Positions 12,429-24,809 of a DNA stretch of 64,000 nucleotides are shown in pieces. A model generated the notes under the pieces. The model was not told the origin of the DNA. It did no database searches and saw only the letters and a program-made list of their open reading frames with translations. A program made the position numbers and the translations under genes. The stretch comes from Euphorbia lathyris. Lineage: Eukaryota; Streptophyta; Magnoliopsida; Malpighiales; Euphorbiaceae. The stretch is taken from the NCBI RefSeq assembly GCF_963576675.1, contig NC_088913.1, forward strand, positions 84,071,001 through 84,135,000. The letters are read 5' to 3'. Position 1 is the stretch's first letter; each line of letters opens with the position of its first letter.

Positions 12429-13329
12429 GACAAAAAGCATCATGAGACCCCTGATCTTTCATTGTTTGGTATATTAAGCTCTTGATCTTTCATTTAGACA
12501 CATTGAGCCATTAATCTTTCATATATGGGTGTATTAGACCTTTCCGTAAATCAATTCATATATAGGTTTATTAAGGGCATGTTTGGTTAGATTTAACATC
12601 TGGAAACCGTAACATTTTGGAGCTTTTCACAAAAAACTCTTTTTTAGAGCTTTTCACGAAAAGCTCTTTTTTAGAGCTTTTCACGAACAATTGTTTGTAG
12701 TTACTTGTTATTGACAAAATCATCCTTATTTCCACAAAATGTGTTTCCTTTTTAACATTATTCTTAATTTTAGACCATAATTATCGAAAAACAAGGTTTT
12801 GTTGCGTTCAATAAAAAAAAATTTATTTAATTTTTTTTATTAATTTGTATAATACATTTTTTTTTAATAATTTATTTGTTGATTGATTTAAAACATGTCC
12901 ATATCAGACATTTTAAATATTAGACATTTTAAATACTAACAGCAGTTCAGTATAATTTTACCAACCAATAATAATTAAACAACTCTCTTCAAAAAAAAAA
13001 AATAATAATAATTAAACAACTAATAACAAACAACCAACAACAACAACAAACAGCTTAATACAGCCGCAAACAACTAATATCAACAGCAACATCTATTAGC
13101 TAACAGTTGAATCAAACAGGCCCTTAATACACCTATATATGAATTGATTTACGGAAGGACCTAATGCACCCATATATGAAAGATGAAGGGCTCAATGTGT
13201 CTAAATGAAAGATCGAGGGCTTAATGCACTAAACAATGAAAGATCAGGGGCTCAATGTGTCTAAATGAAAGATCGAAAACTTAATACACCAAACAATGAA
13301 AGATCAGGGGCCTCAAGATGCTTTTTACC
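12429..13329. mobile_element. Mutator-like foldback element, split by a nested element
   Basis: The two arms are long inverted repeats: the left arm (12429-12574) starts GACAAAAAGCATC and the right arm (13124-13329) ends GATGCTTTTTACC. The 9 bp TAAATATTA flanks both ends exactly (12420-12428 and 13330-13338), the TSD size of Mutator-like elements. The right arm is longer because an AAACAATGAAAGATCAGGGG-type segment is duplicated. No coding capacity. Confidence 0.8.
12575..13123. mobile_element. Small TIR element nested in the foldback loop (PIF/Harbinger-like)
   Basis: The ends read GGGCATGTTTGGTTAG and, on the right, AATCAAACAGGCCC, an imperfect inverted repeat flanked by TTAA on both sides. 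That fits a TAA/TTA-type TSD of PIF/Harbinger elements, but a hAT origin is not excluded. Near 12620-12690 there are three copies of a unit containing GAGCTTTTCACGAA. Non-coding. Confidence 0.6.
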
Positions 13330-14027
13330 TAAATATTATAGTTTTACACATTTGTAGAGACATCTATGCAGTTTAAGTCTGAAAATATCTGTCTTTGCAA
13401 ATAGAGAGAACCTCCAATCCGTGTTTGCACGTCATCACAAGTGTCGTAATGTTTATTTATATATTTCTCTCTTAATCAAATAAGTAAATGATTTTGTGCA
13501 GGAAGGAATTCATCAGACCGGATATGATTTCATTTTTGCTGGTTTCATGTAAATATACATTCTGCTGGTGCAATGTAACCACATAAACAAACAATCCAGA
13601 AAAACAAAATCACTTGGAAAGAAATTGAAATTGGAAGTATAACTAACAGAGTGCTGAAACTCTTCATTAATACAAAATCTACAAAACACGTTAACTGTTC
13701 TATTGACGGCTGGAAAAGACCGTTGATCCTAAAACTGCATGGAGATCTGGATACACAGTCTACAAAGTGTATCAGATCAAGAGAAAAGTGGTTTTGCGTT
13801 CAGTTCAAGTGTCGCCTCAGAACAAACAACTGGATAACATATGCATTGACGCATAATCGAGGAACTCATGTGGTCCGAGTTATCAATACCGACAATAGGA
13901 TGAATCCAGATGGAACTCTGCTAAAAGGAAGAGCTGCCCTTGGCTGAAAATTCGCATAAATTATGGACCAACAAGGAAAATGCAATGTTTAAGAATGGTT
14001 CTCTTTTTTATTTCCTTAAAAAGCAAG
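13330..14027. other. Region downstream of the MINPP1 gene
   Basis: It should hold the 3' UTR and terminator of the minus-strand MINPP1-like gene, although I see no decisive polyadenylation signal. A 98-codon open stretch on the plus strand (13651-13947) has no motif I recognise and is not called as a gene. Confidence 0.45.
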
Positions 14028-17000
14028 CTATAACTCAGCTTTTCTAGTCTCTTTATCAGTTCTTCCCAGTGAAAAGAGCCAACCAAACAGTTGCGATAAC
14101 TTACTGGTTTCGGGTTTCTGCTGTTGTTTTGCTTCCACAGCACAGATTGTATTATAATCATGCTTTAAATGAGGAGAAACTATCTTTTGCTGAAGAAAAA
14201 GAGAAATTGAAGCTACCATGAGCAGATGTATAGTAGTAATCCGAATAAACTCATATTGGGAAATTGATGGATAAAGGATCTAGTGGTCCTTAAATTTGGA
14301 CGCAAGATAAAAATAGGTCTAAAATGAACTTTACGTATCAATTTGATCCACGACAATAAATTTCTCAAATTAATCCAAAAATGACTCCTGTAAGCATCAT
14401 CGTCTTTGACAATTTTCAAATTATGATTTTGACGAGTCACTTTTGAACTATTTGATCAAAATATCATAACTATGGACCAATTTGATGCACGAACTTCATT
14501 TTGTACCCTTGTTTAACCCTGCTACCAAAGTTCAAGGATCAAATTGATCCTTTATCGTATTAATCTAAATAGATTCTTAGTTGAATGATATAGATACCTT
14601 AAACACTTCAAATGGACACATATCAGAATAACCGCAGCCCTATTTAAAAAAAAAAAAAAAAAAAAGAACATTAATACCTCAGACATATAGAAATCAGAAA
14701 AGAAAATTATCAGATAATTAAGGAAATAAATAAATATCTATTGAAATGAAACAAATCATACCGGCATCGGAACGGGGCGCTCATTATGGAGTACTTGAAC
14801 ATAATACTTGCTTGAAGCGTTTGATGGACAACTGTGCAGTACGAGCATGTTGTTGCCAGCAAAAGGAGCCACAAGGCTGCCCCACCAGTTTCTACTCTTG
14901 GGAGGTCTAGAAGGAAGTTGCAGTGGTTGTTCCTTTTGTATTTTCTGGAATTCTGAAAATATTCAGATGATCACTACAGATTCAGCATATGGAAGCTACA
15001 GAGTTGCACATAACGCAAAATCGAGAGTGGAAGGACAAAATCACTCACCAGATCCTTCAAGGAAAAGACCCAGCAGACATGTAAAAGGAACCACGGTTTC
15101 AGCATGTGCGAACCGTAGTCTTGCCTTTTCGTAACTTCCTGGAGCCTGCTTTCCTAATAGATCAAAATGCAGAAAAGTCAATGCCTGCATTAGAAACCAT
15201 GGACATACTATCCTTCCAAAATCAAAGAAAGAGAAGAAAACAGGCAAGTATAATTTTCCCCTTGTTTTGAAACAAGCCATGAGGAAAAGAAAAACCAAAC
15301 ATATGCCCAGCAAGATAATAATCATTATTGTGACTTGCAACTGAAAATTTGGTCATTAATATGGCAATTTATTAATCAGGAATAGTCAAATAAAAAGCTA
15401 TACTATCCCAAGCATCAATAGCTGAGGACAGTCAACATTTGACCTAGTCACAAGTTTCTGTTTGTGTCTATAGTTAATAAGCCAAATATCATCCTGTTTC
15501 AAGGAAATTTGAGAAGTAAGAACAATGTTAATTTAGATTTTCATCATCTTCCTCCTCACCAATCATCATTTTGATATAGGATCCAAAATAAAGGTTCAAG
15601 CCCTCTCCATTTGACAAAAGGATATGCAACAATATGACTTATATAAGCATCAAACATTGCATCAAAAAACTAAACAACAGATTCAATTAATGACTTAATA
15701 TTACTACCTTGTGCCTCAATAACTTCCTCCATAGATTGAAAAATATCTCGAAGAAGAGGTACTCCCATCCTATAGTTAATTGATTTACCATAACCCTTCA
15801 ATAAAAACACCTCCAAGTCATCTGCCCACTCCAGCAAAGCCACCTAAACAGGGTGAATACGTTTGACTAGTCACTATCCATTAAATAGAAAGTAATAATT
15901 GACCAAGTTCAACAAGCTTTAGTATGTTGTTTACAAGCGAAGTATGTTCTATTTTTTGCAGAACAGTGCTGAAAATATTGATTTGTCATGATCCAGGCAC
16001 AAACAAGAATAAAATTAGTAACATCACAGAATCTCTGAATCTTATAATACCTCAGAAGACATAAAAAGACCACAAGCTTGATCTGTTATATCCAACAAAG
16101 ATGCTTCCTGCAAAACAAAATCCGAGGGAGAATTGAAGAAAACAAAAGAGCGACACACAACCCAAGAGCCCAAGGCAAATTATTTCAGCAATCAAAATGG
16201 GAACGGTTTTTTTTTTTTTAATGAAGAAAATCAGCAAGAATTTTCATAATTTTATAAATCAATCACCTGTTTACAGAGAAACCAGAGAGAAGAAGTATCC
16301 TGTCTGGTAAAATTAAGTCCATAACGGCTCACCAATGCAGCTGTAATTTCATCGAATACAGGTTCCTTAAGCTTACTAACAGCTGGTTCTTGGTTTTCTC
16401 TGTAAGTCTGCAAATACACATAAGTGCAGATTTGAAGAAACCAATTAGTTTATAACCCTCCAAACAAAGGTCCATCTAGTGGACATTCAAACTCAAAGAT
16501 TTGCTGATCTGCCCCCCAATAAATAAAAACCACTTCCTGTAGTTTCCAGAACCAAAGTATCAATTATTCTATATTAAAGCAAACCAGTATTCAGTTCTAA
16601 AGAAGGAAAAAGATAATCCAAAATGATTCTTCATAAACATTATAAATAACCATAAGAAAGGAAAAGCTTAGGACGATGTATTTAAATTGTTGATATTTAA
16701 GAAAGACCACTAAAGAAATTATATCTGGTTGAAAGAGAATAAAAACATTAGCTAGCAATTGCCAACCAAAAAGTTAAAAAATATTGGGTTCCATCAGGCA
16801 CAAATGAAGTGAAGAAGATGGCTTTGGAGCAGAAAAAGAAAGAACAGAGGAATCAATCAAAACTTTAACCAGAAACATGGTTATTTTGTTCATCAGATAT
16901 CACAGAAATTTAAATTCCATGCAATGAGTCATAAAGGTTATCAACTTCACATGAAACACTTTTGAGCCTGAAACCAAGCAAAATCAACAATGGCAACTAA

Positions 17001-19701
17001 AAATCAAAACCTAATTCATACCTTGTAGTTTTGACAACAATCATAAAACCTCAGCATTATATCACTTGCACGGCTTTCACTGACAACAGCAAAAGCTCTA
17101 TGATTCCCTGGTCCAAGACTTCCATTCCCACTAAACAGCCCCATGCCAAATGCCACAGCACTAGCTGATGCCCGGGGAACCTATCACATTGAAATAAGGA
17201 ACGGGAAGGAAGAAAATCATCAGGGAAAAAAAATTCATCAATTGGTTTGGTTGAAGTCTCAACCCTAAAAATGATGATAAAGACAGAGAATTAGATACTG
17301 AAACATTAAAATCATGCTTCAAATATAAGTGGTAGAGTGATTTTATGATATCAACCCAAACAGATGACAAAACCAGAAGACATATCATGCACAAGAAAAT
17401 ATGCCATTATATTTTATATGAGGCTCACCTGAGTAGCCCTAATTGCGTAAACATCAGGGTGATATTCCTCCTTGAACAAATCCGGAAATCTTTCTCTTGT
17501 CCTGATTCCAAGATTATATAATTCTTCTTCTCCTTTGCTGATTAATTGCCCACCTTTTAATTTCCCTCTCCAAGGAGATTTCCAACCCTGTATCCATTTA
17601 GGAACTTTTTCCAAAGACTTCTTCTGTTCTTCAGAAGCTCTTACAAGTTCTTCCAAATGAGATGCCAATCGGTCTAACTCTCTCATCCGTTTCTGAGTAG
17701 GCGAACGAGTTCCATGTCTTGCCTGGAAGAAAAAAACAAATAAATTCTTACTTCTGTGATGGATTTAATAGCACACTGAGACAGCCTCCTCCTCTATGTG
17801 AAAACGTCAAGCATTGATAGTCTCTTCAAAGTAAACACCCAGCACAAATAACTTAAAAGCTGAATCAGAAAAGAGGTGTTCCAATGTAATGTGTGAAAAG
17901 AAAATAGAAACGAAGAATGAAAATGGATGGTATACTTAATTCAGGAACTGGAAAAAAGAAATGACAGGAGTGTTAAATTCTAAAATTGTTCAGCATGTAT
18001 GCTTCAGTATAGCAGTTTATTTTCCACCATTTTTATGCATTAAAGCATGCAAATATGAAAAAAGTGAAGTCCATGATAGTCTTCTAAAACAGGCAATTGA
18101 TCTCACAGTAATAAGAAGAGTAGCTTAATTAAAGTAACTCAGGAAAATGCTAGTTTATTAGCCCCAAAATATCATGACACAGGGACATGTTCTGTGTTGT
18201 AAATTTTTGTTCTTCAAATTAACATTTAAGAGACCAATACGTAACAAGATCAAAAGCAGAGACATGAATCAAAATTAGAAAATAGCGGTTAACATCAAAT
18301 TTTTATTGTCAGAGATAAAAGCTATTCTTGGACATTTCCTATCAGCTTAAGCCTTTGGGTCAAATGGTTCCTTGACATGGTATTAGAGTCTCTTAGACTA
18401 AGTGGTCGAAGGTTCAAATCGTGAAAACCCCATTTATTGATGAAATTTCAACACATAATAAGACTTTGTTATACACGCTCCAAGTTCAAGCCCAGAGAAC
18501 TTTAGCATGTGGGGTGTCTCAGATAAATAATGAAAATTATTCTTGGGCCTTACCTATCAGCTTAAGCTTTTGGGTCAAACGATTCCTTGACAATTATAGT
18601 GATGGATTGAAAGGGGCTTCAGATTGCAGAGCGGTAGAACACAAGGAACTAGACAAATTTGAAAAGTATTTGTTGCAGTATTGTGATTAAGATTATGGAT
18701 ATGGTTCAGTAGAGTTTATCACTTCTTAAATGTTAACGGTTATCATCTATGATTTTATAACTATCACGATTCACAAGATGAATACCAGTACAACAAATTG
18801 AAGTCTGCTTATGATACTACAAGGATTCACAACAAACCTCAAAACAAATATGAAAATAAGCCAACCCAAACTTCTAAAATCAATAATTACCACAAGGTTT
18901 AAGTGGATAGGAGTGCATCCCTGAGGATTATCGGACGGTTCAAAGTTATCGAACCCCACATCCTTCGCAGCCCCGTATCTGCAGAAATAGGAGATAATTC
19001 AGCTTAACTAAATATTACCAGTGTTTATACCAAAATAGAAGCATAGTGACTCTCAGAATAATGCTAACAATACTCCACCTTCTTCTAACAAAAAAAAAAA
19101 AAAAACTCTACTGAATTTAGCACAGAAATTAATATCTTAAGCTAAGATAACCATTCAACAAAACTGATCGAAGAAGCAAAGAACTCCTAACTACACAGGC
19201 ACTCGAATTCTAAAAGTGAGCGCGAAACTTTTACAGCAAAAATCAATAAGTAAGACAGTCTTACTGAATTTAGCACAGAAATTAATATCTTCAGTTAATC
19301 TAATCATTCAACAAAATCAATCGAAGCAGCACAAAAACTCCTAACTACACAGACACTCGAATTCTAAAAGTGAGCGCTAAACTTCTACAGCAACAATCAA
19401 TCAGAGAATAAAACAGCCTTGCTGAATTTAGCACGGAAATTAATATCTTAAGCTAACCTAATAATCATTCAACAAAATCAATCGAAGCAGCACAAAAATT
19501 TCTAACTACACATACACTAGAGAATCCAAAACCTAAGAACAAAACGAGAAATGTTAAACCAGTATTAGAGAGAGAGAGAAACCTTGTTACGGTGGAGAGA
19601 TGCTGGCGGACATCGAAGCCTTGATCGGCGACAGAATGCGTGAGAATTGATAAACAGAAGAGGATCAAACAAGCGGTAGCCATGGTTAACTTCGTTTTCA
19701 T
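14028..19701 (-). CDS. MINPP1: Multiple inositol polyphosphate phosphatase 1-like (histidine acid phosphatase)
   Basis: Eleven exons with GT-AG borders: 19701-19583, 18978-18891, 17722-17429, 17180-17022, 16407-16267, 16107-16051, 15843-15708, 15153-15049, 14952-14762, 14639-14598, 14189-14028. Phases agree throughout, giving 497 codons, the usual size for plant members. Residues 1-25 form a hydrophobic signal peptide (ATACLILFCLSILTHSVA), so the enzyme enters the secretory pathway. The catalytic RHGTRSP lies at residues 71-77 (nucleophile His72) and the proton-donor HAET at 348-351. The family removes phosphates from inositol polyphosphates, including InsP6, through a phosphohistidine intermediate. 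Met1 is chosen because it extends the signal peptide; Met7 is an alternative. The C-terminus, RKAEL, only faintly resembles the ER-retention signal of animal MINPP1. I see no stops or frameshifts. Confidence 0.93.
14270..14556. mobile_element. Foldback MITE in the last intron of the MINPP1-like gene
   Basis: The ends GATAAAGGATC (14270) and GATCCTTTATC (to 14556) are perfect inverted repeats, and further imperfect complementarity extends inwards (CCTTAAATTTGG against CCAAAGTTCAAGG). It has no coding capacity. The TSD is not clear, so the superfamily is open. Confidence 0.65.
18307..18592 (+). mobile_element. TRIM (terminal-repeat retrotransposon in miniature) in a MINPP1 intron
   Basis: Two short direct LTRs, 18307-18377 (71 bp) and 18515-18592 (78 bp), both begin TGTC and end CCTTGACA and share TATCAGCTTAAGC. 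Directly after the first is TGGTATTAGAGTC, a one-mismatch tRNA-iMet primer binding site. Just before the second is a short purine run (GTGGGG). The inner part is only 137 bp and non-coding, as in TRIMs. The flanking 5-mers TTTAT and ATTAT are an imperfect TSD. It lies antisense in the intron between exons 2 and 3. Confidence 0.82.
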
Positions 19702-19777
19702 TTTTCTCCTTCTAGTAGGAACTTTATATTTTAGTTCAGACTTTTGCTTTTTCTCTTTTGTTTGTATTCTTTGCGCG

Positions 19778-19783
19778 TTTTAT
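19778..19783 (-). promoter_or_regulatory. Putative TATA box of the MINPP1-like gene
   Basis: The minus strand reads CCTATAAAACGCGC about 80 bp upstream of the ATG at 19701, a reasonable distance for a TATA box with a short 5' UTR. Position is the only support. Confidence 0.5.
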
Positions 19784-20318
19784 AGGAATCGGTGAGACCT
19801 TCACTCCGGGATGTTAAAAGAGGAACAAGCAACCGCTGCCAAATTAACCGTCTGATTGTTTTCCGATGTGATGCAAGTCTTCCAATCACATGACTACACG
19901 TATCTCCAATTTTTAGGAAAGAAATTGGTAAATGCATATTTTGCTTTTTTTAATTATTAAATTTTTTTTCAATTTAACTGAAATGAGAAAACTCATACAA
20001 TCTACTTAAGTTATATTTTGAGTTTGAATAAGTAAGTAGAAAATTTTAATTGAGAGATAATCCACCTAAAAAATATTTAACGAGTATATTAATTAATTAA
20101 ACTCCTGCATAGTTAAAAATTCAATCGCATCATCGTATTAAATTAAGTTGATTTTGAATCCAAAATTCAATAAAAACAGCCATTTTTATATTATTTAAAG
20201 TTAAAATTATCTTTTCAAAAAAATTAAAATTATATTTTTAATATTTTGAAGACATTTTTTATAATATGTTATAAGAAAATATAAAAAATTTATTTGGAAT
20301 TATAAAAGATAGTGTCTT
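19784..20318. other. Upstream intergenic region, AT-rich
   Basis: This is the promoter-side flank of the MINPP1-like gene followed by AT-rich sequence. No gene or clear repeat is seen. Confidence 0.5.
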
Positions 20319-20566
20319 CTATGCTTACATTGTTTTTGATAAAGTAAGCTTTATTTTGTTTTTTCTACCATTTTCTAATGGTAGAAAAAACAAAGTAAAA
20401 CTTACTTTATCAAAAACAAAGTAAGCATAGCCTAACCTATAAGTTAAAGGTTAGACTATGCTTACTTTGTTTTTTACAAAGTAAATCTTACTTTGTTTTT
20501 TTGTTTTTACCATCCAAATGGTGATGAACTTTGACAAAGTAAACTCATTCAAAGTAAGTATAAAAG
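20319..20566. repeat. Foldback MITE cluster with three related arms
   Basis: Bases 20319-20430 form a long hairpin: CTATGCTTAC at one end, GTAAGCATAG at the other, with a tight loop around ACCATTTTCTAATGGT. A small inverted CCTAACC/GGTTAG pair then leads into a third, diverged arm (20455-20566) that again starts CTATGCTTACTTTG. This looks like one foldback element with a partial second copy beside it. Confidence 0.65.
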
Positions 20567-20734
20567 GCATCTATAAATTAAATTAGCTACCACTTAAGTT
20601 TGAGCATATTTTCATTAATGTGACGAAAGAAAAAAAAAGGTTAAAAAACTTTGACAAATTTAGCAGGTGGTCTACACATGTTGTGTTTGCCTCTCAATTC
20701 CGGCTTAGAGAATATTCCTCAAATTAGCAATTAA

Positions 20735-21905
20735 GGCCCCGTTTGTTTAGGAGAAAATATTGTGTTCTGAAAAATTTTATGCAGGAAAAATATTATGTAG
20801 GAAAATAAAATATTTTCTTGTGTTTGGCAACAACACCGGAAAATATTTTCCGGTGTTTGGTTACAACACTGAAAAATATTTTCCAACCACTAAATATAGA
20901 TTTTCTATATTTTTTTTATTTTCAATTATATATATAAAATACAAAAAAAAAAAGATTCACATGTATTAAACACCAAAAAAACACATAAACTGTAAGGTGC
21001 CGTTTGATTCGTGGAATAGAATAGAATAAATTTGGTATTCTAAAGGAATAGAATAGCAAAGAATGAAATAGAAATTCCTTACGAATAACTATTCCTATGT
21101 TTGGTTGGTGGAATAAGATAGAATATAATATATAATTTTTCATTCAAAGACAACATTACCCTCAAATCTATTACTATAACGTTTTCTCGTATTATTAACG
21201 TTATTGTATTTTTTGTTTTTTGCATTTTTTCGTGTTTTCACATTTAGTTTTTTGGTTTTCCCGTTTTTTTTCGCGTTTTTTTCGCATTTTGTTACTTTTT
21301 CGTGCTATTCACGTTTTTTTCATGTTTTCATGTTTGTTATGTTTTCGTGTTTTGTTTGCATTTTTCTTCTTTTCATGTTTATAACATTTTTCACGTATTG
21401 TCACATTTTTATGTTTTAGCATTTTTCGCGTTTTCGTTTTTGTATTTTTTCACGTTTTGGTGTTTTTTGTATTTTTCACGTTTTTGTATATTTCGTGTTT
21501 TGTCATTTTTTCGCATTGTTCATGTTTTGTGCCTTTTGAAGTGTTTGCTTCTTTTTTTGCATTTTTGTGTTTTTCGCGTTTGTTCACCTTTTCCTGTTTT
21601 TTGCGGGTTTTTTTATATTCTCGTGTTTTGTAACATTTCCACATTATTCATGTTTTTTGTGTTTCATATTTTTTCGTATTTTTACATTTTTTTTAACGTT
21701 TTTCCCTTTTTTTTTTCTAAACTAGTATGTTTTGGGGAGTATGTTTTACCATTTTAAAAAGGGTAAAACATTTTTCCTTATTTCTTCATTCTTTTTCCAT
21801 TGACTTACCACTTATTTTCCGCTGACTTATTTTCCTGCCCAAACAAACACTGGAAAATTGGAAGAATATTTTCCTACAGAATATTTTCACCCAAACAAAC
21901 AGGGC
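20735..21905. mobile_element. PIF/Harbinger-like non-autonomous element in the satellite
   Basis: The left end GGCCCCGTTTGTTTAGG and right end CCCAAACAAACAGGGC are inverted repeats. TAA flanks both ends (20732-20734 and 21906-21908), and removing the element restores the satellite text. Subterminal AAAATATTTTCC repeats lie near 20830-20885. It has no transposase. Around 20993-21130 it holds a segment rich in GGAATAGAATAG that looks like another, incomplete insertion. Confidence 0.75.
21190..21715. repeat. T-rich degenerate minisatellite (TTTTTCGTGTTTT-type)
   Basis: About 525 bp made of short, unevenly spaced variants of (T)n-CGTGTTTT, (T)n-CACGTTTT and (T)n-CGCGTTTT. The plus strand has long T runs with almost no A. 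Open frames here encode only Phe/Cys/Val/His-rich low-complexity protein and are artefacts. It lies inside the PIF/Harbinger-like element. Confidence 0.8.
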
Positions 21906-22235
21906 TAAGTGTTAATTATTTGGACGCTTAAAAGTTATGTTAATACATGGTATTTATTGGATTGGGAAAATGTGGGATGTGAGCACTACGGTGGTTTACA
22001 CAGTTTTGTTGTGTTTGCCTCACAAGTCTCTCTTAATATCTCTTAAATTAGCAATTAATTTTGGATACTCAAAACCTATGTCAATGCAGTGGCGGATCCA
22101 GGATTTGAGGGAGGGGGGAAAAACTCTATGTAAAAAAAATTTAGACAAAATAACATTAATTGAAAAAAATATACTTTAGTACATAATTGTTATTCGATAC
22201 AAAATGTCTTAAAATTTTAAAAAAAACTTCTAATG

Positions 22236-24480
22236 CTAAGTAGATCGATCATTATGAGGTGGCAATTGACATCTACGATCTGTCATAGCATGAAAACGAT
22301 CCAAAATATCTTCATTATCAATGTTGATGAAGATATCCTTCGAGCTAAATACCACCAAACAGTCATTCAACCAATAATCTGACATTTGATTTCTCAAATC
22401 GGTCTTTACAATATTCATTGCTGAAAATACTCTTTCAACAGAAGCTGTTACAACTGGTAAAAGCAATGCCAATTCAATTAGGCGATACACCAATGGAAAA
22501 GTTTGAGCTTTTCCAGTTGAAACCATCTTCTTTGAAAGACATCCTAAATCTTCAATAGCAGCAAAGTTTATATCTCTTTTAACATCATAAATATACATTT
22601 CAAGCTGATTCTTAATCATCAGAACCTCAGTGCATGAGAAATCTTCTGAATATATTTCAGCTAGATGAACTAACTTATCACCATTAAAGTTAGAAAAAGA
22701 ATCTCTATGATCAAGACATGCCACAGAAAGAAGCAAGTCTGTTGTTAATTCTGGGAAACGATCATGCATCTCAAGTCTGATCTTATCAAGTACCTAGTAT
22801 TTCAAAAGATAAAGCATTAAAATCAACAAAAAAAAACGAAAATGTAAACAAAGTTACTTAAAATGAAAAGAAACACTTAATTAATTACCTCATGATAAAC
22901 TTCATACCAATAATGTTGAAAGTAAGTAACAACATTTTCATCCCTCTTCATTCGAGTACGTGCTGGAACTATATCATTCATATTAACAACATTGATAGAA
23001 TGAGTCACACAAAAAGACTCAACTTCTAATAAAATTGTCTCTCATCTTCTATCCCGCAAGTCTAGCAATTGAGTCCTCACATTCTTAATCAAATGCATGG
23101 CTTAAACAATTTTGATCTCTTTTTTGCAACAAATTAGACAAATCATTTGTGTATGCCAATATTTGTTTCATCAAATGCAAAATAAATACAAAGTCATAGC
23201 TCTCCATCCTCATCGTCAAGGTCCTAGCAAAGCCACTATCATCGCCATCCTCATAGACATAAAAAACACGTCTTTTACTGAGGGCCACATTGAATGTAAG
23301 CGTAGTAATGTTGTGTAATGTGATCCCCATCTAATGTCGCCTGGCCTAGCTAATCCAGTTTCTTGATTTTTCCCCTACCACTAGTAATTTCTCCACTCTC
23401 AAGGCGTTCAACTATTCGATCATGTTAAAGTTGTCTAAGATTGTCGGCTCGTTTACAAGATGCCCCACTCGTGTTCACAATCATAGTAACTAGAGTAAAA
23501 AAATCATCAACAATTTTGTTTGATCCTTTGGCGACTGCAATAATCACCAATTGAAGCTGATGAGCAAAACAATGAACATAGAATGCATGAGGATTTTCTC
23601 TTAAAATCAAGGTCTTCAACCCTTTAAACTTTCCTTGCATATTTGAAGCGTCATCATATCCTTGACCTCTCAATCTAGACAGAGATAATTCATGCTTGGC
23701 AAATAATGCATCAATGGAATCTTTTAAACATTTGATGAAGTCTCTTTGACATGAACCACCCCTAACAATCGTTCAATAACTTCTCTATATTTGTTGACAT
23801 ATCTAAGGACTACTGCCATTTGTTCTTTCACAGAGCTATCACGAGATTCATCAACCAAAATAGTAAAACACTTATCACCAATATCATTTAATACAAGAAG
23901 TGTAGTCTCCACAGCACATGCATTAGTCATTTCCTTTTGAACAGAAGGACAAGTCATAAGATTATTTTGCGGAGCATTAATTCCAACAACCTTTCCAACA
24001 CATTTGTTTTTTGAGATGTACCATTCAAGCTACTCAAGAAAGTTTCATTTATTAAAAGAAGTTGAAGACTCATCGTGTCCACGAAAAGACAAGTCTTGCC
24101 GCAATAAAAATCTAATCACATCTAAACTAGCAGTCAAACGCACGTGATAATCAAATTCAACCTTTTGACTTTGCTTTGACAATGAATGAGATACACTTTA
24201 TCTTTGATTTCTAAATGCTTCAAGATTCCTAATAGCAATATGATGCACACCCATAACTCCACCAACATGTTTAATAAATTTTCATTGGCTTTTTTTATTG
24301 TAAAATCCTTTGGCATTAAATACTTCATCTCTATAGCGGCTGACATTAGGTGGCTTGAATAGAAAACAACAAAAACAATAAGCGGCATCATTCGATATGC
24401 TATATTCTAACCAATCATACTTGTCAAACCATTCAACTCTAAACCCCCTTTTAGATGGACCAAATTGACGTTGAGGAAAT
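22236..24480 (-). pseudogene. hAT transposase, TTF-type/DUF4371/dimerisation region
   Basis: Read from 24480 down: a TTF-type zinc-finger region (WFDKYDWLEYS followed by AAYCFCCFLF), a DUF4371-like part including FTILVDESRDSSVKEQM (the first catalytic acid region of the RNase H fold) and the GQGYDDASNMQGKF block. The C-terminal dimerisation domain (VTASVERVFSAMNIVKTDLR) follows, ending near 22237. An intron at 22794-22888 has GT-AG borders. This is the layout of plant zinc-finger MYM-type 1-like hAT transposases. Several stops and frameshifts (near 24390, 24200, 23730 and 23420) make the copy inactive. Confidence 0.88.
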
Positions 24481-24809
24481 GTACACTATGCCATTTTCCC
24501 TTTCACATGACACAAGATACATGACAGACATTTGTTTTCGTGTCGTGTGAATATTTTTCGTGATAGTATTTTAACTGTATGTCATCTGAAAACGAAATAA
24601 AAAATGCGCTCGATTCTCAGATGACATTACGATTACATAATCCTGTCATCCAAAGAAAACGCGCGTTTTCATTAAATTTCACTTACTCAACAGATGACAC
24701 TTCTAATAAATGAGTGTCATTGTTTGCCGAAAACAAAAAAGCGGCAAATGAAATTTCACTTACGCGGCCAATCCCCAAATTTTAGGCGCTCTTCTTTGAC
24801 TGAAATTTC

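Noticed and set aside
13651..13947. 98-codon plus-strand ORF downstream of the MINPP1-like gene
   Set aside because: No recognisable domain, no clear promoter, and it overlaps the likely 3' UTR of the opposite gene. A real small exon cannot be excluded without transcripts.
18370..18440. Possible tRNA gene suggested by GGTTCAAATC near 18411
   Set aside because: The GGTTCAAATC box resembles a B box, but no cloverleaf can be drawn and the site lies inside the TRIM.
21204..21757. Phe-rich ORFs of 71 and 151 codons
   Set aside because: They are translations of the T-rich minisatellite, which lacks A and therefore stops on one strand.
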